From: an uncultured Massilia sp.
GTDB lineage: Bacteria > Pseudomonadota > Gammaproteobacteria > Burkholderiales > Burkholderiaceae
Direction: 5' to 3'
NCBI GenBank assembly: GCA_946886065.1
Contig: CAMPHU010000117.1
Span: 1 to 14,135, forward strand
DNA length: 14,135 nt
Shown: positions 1-5,981 of the stretch, piece by piece
Layout of the letters: every line of letters starts with the position of its first letter
How positions within the stretch are numbered: position 1 is the stretch's first letter
The notes under the pieces: generated by a model
Told to the model about the DNA's origin: nothing
Database searches by the model: none
Seen by the model: the letters and a program-made list of their open reading frames with translations, nothing else
Translations under genes and position numbers: made by a program

Positions 1-26
1 GGCTTCCCGCCTGTGCGGGAACGACG
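1..26 (-). repeat. REP-type palindromic repeat, single copy at window edge
   Basis: A 7-bp stem (positions 4-10 with 15-21, TTCCCGC/GCGGGAA) closes a 4-nt loop and is followed by CGACG. Read on the minus strand it begins CGTCGTTCCCGC and matches the two repeats at 13089-13175, differing mainly in the loop. It lies 20 bp beyond the stop codon of the TIM-barrel gene. There it could also act as a 3'-end hairpin for the minus-strand operon, although no T-run follows. A second weak 5-bp stem (25-29 with 38-42) stands beside it. An inverted partner copy may lie outside the window. Confidence 0.6.
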
Positions 27-46
27 TCCGTGAGGCGGGACGCTGC

Positions 47-1651
47 TTAGCGCCATTCGTGGAGCGCGATCCCTCCGAATCCCTTCCATGCTCCGAACAC
101 CGCTTCCAGCCTCGGCAGCAGGCGTGTCAGCACCGCCTTATCCGCGTGGAAGGTCGTCGCCGACCCATCGATCCTCCTGCTGCCTTCCAGCGTGAACGGC
201 TGCGCCTTCGCATGCGCCGTCGGTTGCCTGAGCAGCACGAGCACCTGCTGGCCCTCCAGTTCGAACAGCAGCATGTCGCCCGCCGCGCCCTTGGCCGCGC
301 GCTGGTAGCGCCGCTGCGTCTCGGCCCCGATCGGCCCCGCCTCCAGCGCGATCCGCACCTGCTTGCCGTGCACCTCGGCCCAGTCCAGGAAGGGCACGGC
401 AAAGCGGTAGATCTGCTCCGGATCGGTGCGGTAATCCATCACCGACAGCGCGTCGGCCGACCTGGCCAGCCCGCGCAGCAGTTCCGGCTTGCTGTCCCAC
501 CAGAACGGCACGACAAACTCCAGCCGCACCGGGCCCGCCGCTTCGCGCAGCCGTGCCACCAGTTCCAGGTAACGCCGGTCGCGCTCCGCCGGCGGCAGCA
601 CGTGCGCGGACAGGAGATAGGGCTCGACGTCGAATTGCATGCCCTTCAGGCGCGCAGCCGGTTCGGCCTGTGCGTTATAAACGGCATAGGCGCGGGCGCG
701 CGCCGCCGTCGGCGCCTGCTCGCCCGGCAGCACCATGTGGGGATCGCCATCCACCGCCGTGACCGCGATCCCGCGCGCCCCGGACGCCTTGATGAAGGCC
801 GCCAGCGCTTCCGGCTCGGTCACGCGTCCTTCCCGCAGCGGCACCGTGACGAACAGCTCGCCGATCTTCTCCTGCGCGGCCCAATCGACCAGCGCCTGGC
901 CGCGCTCGCGCCATTCGGCCTGGTTCCAGATCCAGGTCGACCGGGGCGCACGCGTGGCTGCCGCCGGCTCCAGGCTCAGCGCATCGAGCGACAGGCTGGA
1001 TGCCTGCGGCGGGCACAGGACGGTGAACTGCTCCCACGCGTGGCGCTCCAGGCCGGCGGGCAGGGACAGGCGTCCGGTGGCGGACAGGCTGCCCATGTCG
1101 AGCGCATCTTCGCGCGCCGCACGCGCAGCATCCGCTGCCTGCCACAGGAATTCCCCTTTCCCGGAAAACCTCGCCTGCAGGCTTGCCGCGGCGCGCGGCA
1201 GGTACCAGGGACCGCGCAGGAGCACGCCGGCCGGCTTCGTACCCGCCTTGCACTCGATGCGCAGGCGGCCGTCCTGCAGGCGCGCCTGCACGCGCTCCTC
1301 GACGCCGAAAGTGCGCACCTGCATCGCCGCCAGCAGGTTGTCGCCGAAAGGCATCGGCGCCGGCGGATCGGGCAGCGGCTTCGAAGGCAGCAAGGTATGT
1401 TCGCTGACCGCCAGCGCACCCTTGCTGTCGTCGCCCTGCAGAAGGATCGTCTGTTCCGGGCGCGCGTCTGCCGGCAACGGATACACCGCTTCGATGCGCG
1501 CGGCGTCGATCCCCAGTTCGATCTTGCGGCAGCCGGACGCATCGCCGATGAGGGCGCGCGCCGGCGTGCTGCCGGTGGCGGGACAGACGCTCAGCGAAGC
1601 GGCATGCAGCGGCGCGGTCATGAAGAGCAGGGCAAGGAGGTGGCGGGACAT
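47..1651 (-). CDS. Secreted protein with GH18-like TIM barrel, putative glycan hydrolase
   Basis: A 534-residue protein with an N-terminal signal peptide (hydrophobic residues 4-17, likely cleavage near 17-19), so exported. Residues about 20-235 look beta-rich and could be a carbohydrate-binding or accessory region. Residues about 238-534 read as a TIM barrel: WIWN at 240-243, a strand ending FDVEP with D341 and E343, VPFWWD at 381-386, MDYRTDP at 405-411 and a last strand GFGGIALHEW at 524-533. The FDVEP and MDY motifs recall the beta-4 acid and beta-6 M-x-Y of GH18-type enzymes. That comparison is by eye and the substrate is unknown. Four cysteines (23, 41, 134, 213) could form disulfides in the periplasm. 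It is the last gene of the operon, 22 bp after the glycosyltransferase stop, which suggests it trims or releases the polymer made by that enzyme. The ATG at 1651 is chosen because the signal peptide begins there; the ribosome site is weak. Confidence 0.6.
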   Translation of the reverse strand: MSRHLLALLFMTAPLHAASLSVCPATGSTPARALIGDASGCRKIELGIDAARIEAVYPLPADARPEQTILLQGDDSKGALAVSEHTLLPSKPLPDPPAPMPFGDNLLAAMQVRTFGVEERVQARLQDGRLRIECKAGTKPAGVLLRGPWYLPRAAASLQARFSGKGEFLWQAADAARAAREDALDMGSLSATGRLSLPAGLERHAWEQFTVLCPPQASSLSLDALSLEPAAATRAPRSTWIWNQAEWRERGQALVDWAAQEKIGELFVTVPLREGRVTEPEALAAFIKASGARGIAVTAVDGDPHMVLPGEQAPTAARARAYAVYNAQAEPAARLKGMQFDVEPYLLSAHVLPPAERDRRYLELVARLREAAGPVRLEFVVPFWWDSKPELLRGLARSADALSVMDYRTDPEQIYRFAVPFLDWAEVHGKQVRIALEAGPIGAETQRRYQRAAKGAAGDMLLFELEGQQVLVLLRQPTAHAKAQPFTLEGSRRIDGSATTFHADKAVLTRLLPRLEAVFGAWKGFGGIALHEWR

Positions 1652-1673
1652 GTTCGGCAGTCTAGCGCGTCGC

Positions 1674-3092
1674 CTATTTCGGGGCGCCGCTTTGCCAGGT
1701 GCCCTTGCGCTTCATCGTGCCCCAGGTCGACTCCTTCTGCATCGCCCAGCGCCACAGCCCGATCAGGCGCCAGACCGAATTGAGCTGGCGGTAGCCGAAA
1801 TTCTCGAGGATGACCACCAGGCCGAGCATCATCAGCTGCTTGCCGCGCGGGTAGATATGGAAGGACATCTCTTCCAGCAGCAGGCCCGAGGCCGACAGCA
1901 GGATGCCCAGGCCGACCGCCACGAACAGGAAGGCGCCGAAGGCCTGCCACGAGATCAGCCCGGTGAAGAAGGCCAGCGCCATGAACACATAGCCGCCCAG
2001 TTCCACCAGGGGGCCCAGCCACTCGAACAGCAGCATGAAGGGAAAGGCCAGCCAGCCCGGCACGCCGCCGTTGCGCGACAGGGGCAGGCCCCAGTTGGCG
2101 TTCAGGCTCTCGGCCAGGCCGCGCTGCCAGCGGATGCGCTGGTTCTTGAGCGTCTTGTAGTCCTCCGGCGCCTCGGTCCAGCACACGGGGTCGGGCACGA
2201 ATTCGATGCGGTAGGGCTGGCGGCGTTCGCGCAGCAGGCGGTGCATGCGCACCACCAGCTCCATGTCCTCGCCGATGGTGTCGCGGCGGTAGCCGCCGGC
2301 CAGCACCACGGCGTCCTTGCGGAATACGCCGAAGGCGCCCGAGATGATCAGCATGCCGTTCATCGAGGACCAGCCCAGGCGCCCGAACAGGAAGGCGCGC
2401 AGGTACTCGACCACCTGGAACAGCGCCCAGATGTTCTTCGGCAGCCCCACCTTGGTCAGGAAGCCGCCACTGACCTCGCAGCCGTTGGCCACGCGCACCG
2501 TGCCGCCGGCCGCCACCACGGTGGGGTCGCGCAGGAAGGGCTCGGTGACCTTGGCCAGGCTGTCGCGCTGCAGGATCGAGTCGGCGTCCACGCCGCAGAA
2601 CAGCGGGTAGCGCGAGATATTGATGCCGGCGTTGAGCGAGTCGGCCTTCCCGCCGTTGAGCTTGTCGATTACGCGCACGTTCGGGTAGCGCGTGGAGCGG
2701 TAGACCTGGCGCACTTCCTGGGTCGGGATCTGGCGCCGGTAGGCCTCGGGGAAGGGCAGCAGCGCGAACTCGCGCTTGAGCACATCGAGCGTGCTGTCCT
2801 TCGAGCCGTCATTGATGATGACGATCTCGAACTCGGCGTAGCTGAGCTGGAGCATCGAGCGGATCGAGGCCGCGATGGTCGCTTCCTCGTTGTAGGCCGG
2901 GACCAGGATGCTGATCGGCGGCTCCAGGCCCGAGTAGGCGCGCGGCAGGTCGGCCATGAACAGTTCCTGCCCCTTGCGGCGCAGCGCGCGCAGCGAGAAG
3001 GCGTTGAGCGTCAGGTAACCCACGTTCAGCGCGATGAAATAGCAGAACACGAACCAGGTGATGAACTCGACCAGGAAGGGGCTGAAGCTCAT
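1674..3092 (-). CDS. Processive family 2 glycosyltransferase, membrane polysaccharide synthase
   Basis: A 472-residue inner-membrane enzyme expected to polymerise a nucleotide sugar into a polysaccharide. An N-terminal membrane segment (about 9-30) is followed by basic residues, placing the catalytic domain in the cytosol. The full GT-A motif set is visible: VPAYNEE at 64-70, NDGS with D95, the metal-binding DAD at 169-171, GED with D276 as catalytic base, and QRIRW at 318-322, the QxxRW signature of processive synthases such as PgaC, hyaluronan and cellulose synthases. Hydrophobic segments follow at about 346-406 and 418-432. No PilZ domain is present. The start is fixed by an AGGAGG site at 3097-3102, four bases before the ATG; an upstream in-frame extension to 3236 lacks this. 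The start overlaps the stop of the HEAT gene by 4 bp (ATGA), indicating translational coupling. The polymer cannot be named from sequence. Confidence 0.85.
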   Translation of the reverse strand: MSFSPFLVEFITWFVFCYFIALNVGYLTLNAFSLRALRRKGQELFMADLPRAYSGLEPPISILVPAYNEEATIAASIRSMLQLSYAEFEIVIINDGSKDSTLDVLKREFALLPFPEAYRRQIPTQEVRQVYRSTRYPNVRVIDKLNGGKADSLNAGINISRYPLFCGVDADSILQRDSLAKVTEPFLRDPTVVAAGGTVRVANGCEVSGGFLTKVGLPKNIWALFQVVEYLRAFLFGRLGWSSMNGMLIISGAFGVFRKDAVVLAGGYRRDTIGEDMELVVRMHRLLRERRQPYRIEFVPDPVCWTEAPEDYKTLKNQRIRWQRGLAESLNANWGLPLSRNGGVPGWLAFPFMLLFEWLGPLVELGGYVFMALAFFTGLISWQAFGAFLFVAVGLGILLSASGLLLEEMSFHIYPRGKQLMMLGLVVILENFGYRQLNSVWRLIGLWRWAMQKESTWGTMKRKGTWQSGAPK

Positions 3093-4138
3093 GCGGCCTC
3101 CTCTTCGGCCAGCACCTGCTGCAGCATGTCGGCCGCGAAGCGGTCGGTGAGCGAGGCGCGCAGCTGCTCCAGGTCGGCGCGCGAGAGCGCCGGCAGTTCG
3201 CGCAGCGCCTGTGCCGCGCGGTAGCGCACCCACCATTGCGGGTCCGCCAGCAGGGCGCTGAGGCGTTCGGCGTCGTCGCGGGTGCCGATGCGGCCCAGTG
3301 CGCGCGCCGCCTGCACCCGCACCTGCCAGTCTTCGTGGGCGAGCAGGGCGCGCACGTCCTCGATCGTTTCAGGCGTGATCACGCTGCGCAGGCCGGCGAT
3401 CACGATTGCCACGGCCTCGCTGCGCAGCGCCCCGGCCAGCACGGCGGCCGGCAGCGGCACGCGCAGCGCTTCGGCGATGCGCAGCGCGCGCGGCAGGCGA
3501 TCCTGCGGCAGGGTGGGCAGCACGCGTCCCAGCACGGCGGCCGTGGGCAGGGCGGCCTGCTGCAGGATGCCGGCCACGTGCGACAGCGCCCAGTCCTCGC
3601 GCTCGATGAACAGGGGTGTCAGGTAGCCGGTGGCGGCGTCGGGGTCGACCCGCACCAGCGCCCACAGGGCGGTCAGCGAGGCCGCGCTGTCGCTCAGTTC
3701 CGCCAGCGGCAGCAGCTGGGGCCAGGCCTCGCGGTCGCGCAAGTGGCCCAGCACCAGCACCGCCAGCAGGCGTTCCTCGCGCGCGCCGCGGGAGAGCATG
3801 GCGCGCGCCAGGCGGTCGGCGCCCAGCTCGCGCGCCATGGTGTTGAGGGCCTCGGTGGCTTCGCCGCGCAGCGAAGCTTGCAGGTGCACCCACAGGCGCA
3901 GGAAGGCCAGGCGCTCGTTCGGGGCCAGGGCGGGCAGGCTTGGGCGTTCGCCGACGATGGCCTGGTTCAGCAGCGGGCGCCAGCGCGCCAGCACCCGCGC
4001 CTCGTGCCGCTCCCGCTTGCGCAGCGACACGCGCAGCTGGATGATCTGGAGGCTCAGCAGGAGCGTGAGGCCGAGCGCGACGAGCCCCGTCCAGACCGCG
4101 ACGGTGACGAAAGGGTCAGACGACTGGACGATCGCCAA
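3089..4138 (-). CDS. Membrane-anchored HEAT-repeat protein
   Basis: A 349-residue protein with one N-terminal membrane helix (about 11-33) followed by a strongly basic stretch (36-48), so the rest should face the cytosol. The remainder is almost wholly alpha-helical, with HEAT-type repeats clearest at 264-297 (DWQVRVQAARALGRIG) and 296-330 (QWWVRYRAAQALREL), and degenerate ones from about 115. HEAT arrays act as protein-binding scaffolds and no catalytic residues are seen. It lies between a response regulator and a glycosyltransferase, and overlaps the latter by 4 bp. A scaffold or regulator of the synthase is therefore a reasonable inference, not a demonstration. The start is TTG at 4138, supported by GAGG at 4144-4147 five bases upstream; no in-frame ATG fits the membrane helix better. 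The 36-bp gap to the upstream gene supports cotranscription. Confidence 0.75.
   Translation of the reverse strand: MAIVQSSDPFVTVAVWTGLVALGLTLLLSLQIIQLRVSLRKRERHEARVLARWRPLLNQAIVGERPSLPALAPNERLAFLRLWVHLQASLRGEATEALNTMARELGADRLARAMLSRGAREERLLAVLVLGHLRDREAWPQLLPLAELSDSAASLTALWALVRVDPDAATGYLTPLFIEREDWALSHVAGILQQAALPTAAVLGRVLPTLPQDRLPRALRIAEALRVPLPAAVLAGALRSEAVAIVIAGLRSVITPETIEDVRALLAHEDWQVRVQAARALGRIGTRDDAERLSALLADPQWWVRYRAAQALRELPALSRADLEQLRASLTDRFAADMLQQVLAEEEAA
3097..3102 (-). promoter_or_regulatory. Strong ribosome binding site of the glycosyltransferase
   Basis: AGGAGG on the minus strand, four bases before the ATG at 3092 and inside the end of the HEAT gene. It decides the start of the glycosyltransferase and rules out the longer in-frame extension. 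Confidence 0.8.
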
Positions 4139-4166
4139 TGCCGCCTCGGAGGGAAGCCGGGGAGCA

Positions 4167-4184
4167 CGCCGCCGTCATGCGGCG
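4167..4184 (-). other. Small hairpin around the response regulator stop codon
   Basis: Six perfect GC pairs (4167-4172 with 4179-4184) with a 6-nt loop holding most of the stop codon of the response regulator (4175-4177). It could adjust the ratio of regulator to downstream products or stabilise a processed transcript. In a sequence this GC-rich a 6-bp stem can arise by chance. Confidence 0.25.
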
Positions 4185-4573
4185 GGCCTCAGGAAGCGGC
4201 GCACGCGCGCCAGCAGTTCGTTCGGCTGGAAAGGCTTGATGACGAAGTCGTTGGCGCCGGCGTCCAGCGCGCGCACGGTGTCGCGTTCGGTGTTCTTGGC
4301 GGTCAGCATCAGGACCGGCACGGCGGCCCAGTCGGCGCGCTCGCGCACCAGGCGCACGATCTCGAAGCCGTCGATGTAGGGCAGCATCACGTCGAGCAGG
4401 ATCAGGTCCGGCGCGGCCGTGGCCGTGGCGATGTGCTCGCTGGCGGCGCGGCCGTCGGGAAGCTGGGTGACACGGTAGCCCTGGCGTTCGAGCATGAAGC
4501 GCAGGACCTGGGCGATGTGGTCGTCGTCTTCGACCACCAGCACCTGCGGCGTGGAGGCTTTATCGTTCGGCAT
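4175..4573 (-). CDS. Single-domain response regulator (CheY-like receiver)
   Basis: A 132-residue protein that is a bare receiver domain with no output domain. The acidic pocket is visible (E15, D16, D17 in VVEDDD), as are the phospho-acceptor D61 in LLDVMLP, T91 in MLTAK and K113 in VIKPF, so it should be phosphorylated normally. The MPGMDG-like segment reads MLPYIDG. Such regulators act by protein-protein contact. The nearest candidate partner is the HEAT protein encoded 36 bp downstream. No histidine kinase is encoded in the window, so its phosphodonor lies elsewhere. It is the first gene of the minus-strand operon, behind a consensus -10 box. The ATG at 4573 has only a weak ribosome site. 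The receiver resembles the OmpR/PhoP type, so descent from a regulator that lost its DNA-binding domain is possible. Confidence 0.9.
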   Translation of the reverse strand: MPNDKASTPQVLVVEDDDHIAQVLRFMLERQGYRVTQLPDGRAASEHIATATAAPDLILLDVMLPYIDGFEIVRLVRERADWAAVPVLMLTAKNTERDTVRALDAGANDFVIKPFQPNELLARVRRFLRPAA

Positions 4574-4599
4574 CTGTTCACTCAGTAGAAGTTGCCCAG

Positions 4600-4605
4600 A
4601 TTATA
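4600..4605 (-). promoter_or_regulatory. Promoter -10 box of the RR-HEAT-GT-TIM operon
   Basis: A perfect TATAAT on the minus strand in an AT-rich patch of an otherwise GC-rich region, placing transcription start near 4593, about 20 bases before the response regulator ATG. No good -35 match is found 16-19 bp upstream, so an activator may be needed. Confidence 0.5.
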
Positions 4606-4650
4606 TAGCGGAGTATGTATTGACGGTCGCCGCTTCGGTATAGGCGAGGG

Positions 4651-4896
4651 TCAGGATGACCCGCTTCCGCCCCGTGCGCCCACGGGGCGCGCGCGCAGCG
4701 GGTGGAGCAGGGAGCGCAGGTCGTTGTGGTCGAGTTCGTACATCAGGGCCAGCAGCTGGCCCAGCTCGCCTTTCGGAAATCCTTCGCGCGCGAACCAGCC
4801 CAGGTAATGGCCGGGCAGGTCGGCGATCTTGCGTCCCTTGTATTTGCCGTAGGGCATCTCCCGGACCAGGAGCAGGGTGAGGTGTTCGGAATTCAT
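4651..4896 (-). CDS. DUF3820 family small protein
   Basis: An 81-residue protein carrying the DUF3820 hallmark: MPYGKYKGRKIADLP at 14-28, followed by YLGWFAREGFPKGELGQLL. Members are sometimes annotated as putative quorum-sensing-regulated virulence factors, but no biochemical role is firmly established. It looks soluble and cytosolic, with no signal peptide or membrane segment. The C-terminal dozen residues are Arg, Gly and Ser rich and probably disordered. The start at 4896 (MNSEHL) is preferred over one at 4935 because the family begins a few residues before the MPYGKYKG block; no strong ribosome site distinguishes them. It is transcribed divergently from the DUF1810 gene (71 bp between starts) and lies 77 bp upstream of the response regulator on the same strand, but that operon has its own -10 box. 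Confidence 0.8.
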   Translation of the reverse strand: MNSEHLTLLLVREMPYGKYKGRKIADLPGHYLGWFAREGFPKGELGQLLALMYELDHNDLRSLLHPLRARPVGARGGSGSS

Positions 4897-4952
4897 CGTG
4901 CGCCACTTTAGCAAACAACGGCGAGGCTGTAGCATCTAACCGACATCAGAAC

Positions 4953-4957
4953 AGGAG
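4953..4957 (+). promoter_or_regulatory. Ribosome binding site of the DUF1810 gene
   Basis: AGGAG inside the purine run AGGAGAGGAG, about 10 bases before the ATG at 4968; a second GGAG at 4959-4962 gives better spacing. It supports that start codon. Confidence 0.6.
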
Positions 4958-4967
4958 AGGAGCAGCC

Positions 4968-5387
4968 ATGAGCGACGAATTCGACTTGCAGCGCTTCGTC
5001 GATGCGCAGGCGCCGGTCTACGACACGGCGGTGGCCGAACTGCGCGCGGGACGCAAGCGCAGCCACTGGATGTGGTTCATTTTTCCGCAGATTGCCGGGC
5101 TCGGGCAGAGCGAGATGTCGCAGCGCTATGCGATCCGTTCCTCGGACGAAGCGGCCGCCTACCTGGCCCATTCGCTGCTGGGCCATCGCCTGAACGAGTG
5201 CGCGGGGATCGTGGCGGCGCTCGACGCCGACGCCATCGAGGATGTGTTTCCGCCGCCGGACGACCTGAAATTCCATTCCTCGATGACCTTGTTCGCCGAC
5301 GTGGCGCCGGACGTGGCCGTGTTCCAGGCTTGCATCGACAAGTATTTCGACGGGGCGCCGGACCGCAATACGCTGGCGCGCTTGTGA
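4968..5387 (+). CDS. DUF1810 family protein
   Basis: A 139-residue soluble protein of full family length. It begins with the family pattern DLQRFVDAQ (6-14), then a Y-x-x-A-x-x-E-L-R segment (18-26), the diagnostic HWMWFIFPQIAGLG at 33-46, the SxxYAI segment near 51-56, and KFHSSMTLF at 101-109. The family is widespread in bacteria and is usually a stand-alone cytosolic protein. Its function is not established; a link to NADAR-like folds has been proposed but cannot be judged from this sequence. It is transcribed alone on the plus strand, divergent from DUF3820 and convergent with the acidic DUF7684-like gene, with 31 bp between the two stop codons and no obvious terminator in that gap. Confidence 0.88.
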   Translation: MSDEFDLQRFVDAQAPVYDTAVAELRAGRKRSHWMWFIFPQIAGLGQSEMSQRYAIRSSDEAAAYLAHSLLGHRLNECAGIVAALDADAIEDVFPPPDDLKFHSSMTLFADVAPDVAVFQACIDKYFDGAPDRNTLARL

Positions 5388-5418
5388 GCGATACGGTTTC
5401 ACGGCCAGTGGAAGAGCC

Positions 5419-5850
5419 TTATGCCTGCGCGTACTGCTTCTCGAGCAGCTCCTTGCGGCCGCGCTCGGCGATGTGGACGATCACCGTATGCGGCAGCACC
5501 AGGGTCGGATGCCGGGCGCGGTGCCTGGCGAACCAGAACACGTCGTCCAGCTCTTCTTCCTCGTGCGAGGTGGTCATGACCAGCTTGTCTTCCGGGATGT
5601 CGTCGTAGTCGTAGGCTTCGAGGTTGGCGTCGTCCACCGATTCGGCCCAGTCTTCGCAATACTGGCCCCAGGCCAGCACGTAGCGGCAGTGGGAGCCGGC
5701 CAGCCAGCGGCTCGCTTCCCAACGCCACATTTCTTCGCAGACCTCGTCGATCACGAGCACGGCAAGAAAAGGGGCGGACGGAAGCAGGCCGGCCGGCGGC
5801 AGTTCCTCGTTGGGGCGAAGGTGCAGATAAGTAAGGGTCGGTTTTTGCAT
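5419..5850 (-). CDS. Acidic small protein, DUF7684-like
   Basis: A 143-residue soluble protein without signal peptide or membrane helix. It has a hydrophobic core strand (FLAVLVIDE), a tryptophan-rich segment (EMWRWEASRWLAGSHCRYVLAWG), a very acidic middle (AESVDDANLEAYDYDDIPEDK, then EEEELDDVFWFARH) and a C-terminal strand PHTVIVHIA. This pattern of an alpha/beta domain with WGxxxxxW-type motifs is what I associate with DUF7684; the assignment is from memory and tentative. No function is known. The start at 5850 (MQKPTL) is chosen because upstream in-frame codons encode an unconvincing extension into the promoter region of the NYN gene. No Shine-Dalgarno sequence is visible. It is divergent from the NYN gene, with 131 bp between starts. 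Confidence 0.65.
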   Translation of the reverse strand: MQKPTLTYLHLRPNEELPPAGLLPSAPFLAVLVIDEVCEEMWRWEASRWLAGSHCRYVLAWGQYCEDWAESVDDANLEAYDYDDIPEDKLVMTTSHEEEELDDVFWFARHRARHPTLVLPHTVIVHIAERGRKELLEKQYAQA

Positions 5851-5934
5851 GGTAGCCGTTAGGTTCGTCAGCCCCGGCATTGTGCCAGATGCGGCGGTTT
5901 GCAGCTTGTGCCATGCCCGGAAGACCTTGTTGCG

Positions 5935-5940
5935 TATAAT
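5935..5940 (+). promoter_or_regulatory. Promoter -10 box of the NYN-domain gene
   Basis: A perfect TATAAT, placing transcription start near 5947 and giving a leader of about 35 bases, AT-rich and C/A-rich, before the ATG at 5982. The -35 region (5912-5917) matches poorly. The transcription start would lie at or beyond the alternative TTG at 5946, which favours the ATG. Confidence 0.6.
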
Positions 5941-5981
5941 CGCTTTTGGTATCCCCAATATTTTCCAGAAAACAACAATTC

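Noticed and set aside
735..3224. Long plus-strand open frame (829 codons) opposite the TIM-barrel and glycosyltransferase genes
   Set aside because: Composition is Gln, His, Arg and Ala rich, as expected from the antisense of GC-rich codons; the minus-strand genes carry clear conserved motifs.
3236..4588. Plus-strand frame of 450 codons opposite the HEAT and response regulator genes
   Set aside because: Gln/Gly/Ala/Arg-rich shadow with no motif; the receiver domain on the other strand is unmistakable.
5388..5418. Terminator between the convergent DUF1810 and DUF7684-like genes
   Set aside because: Only a short imperfect inverted repeat (TTTCAC with GTGGAA) is present and there is no T-run.
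5946..5981. TTG start extending the NYN protein by 12 residues
   Set aside because: It lies at the expected transcription start of the TATAAT promoter and adds residues outside the NYN domain; the ATG at 5982 fits better.
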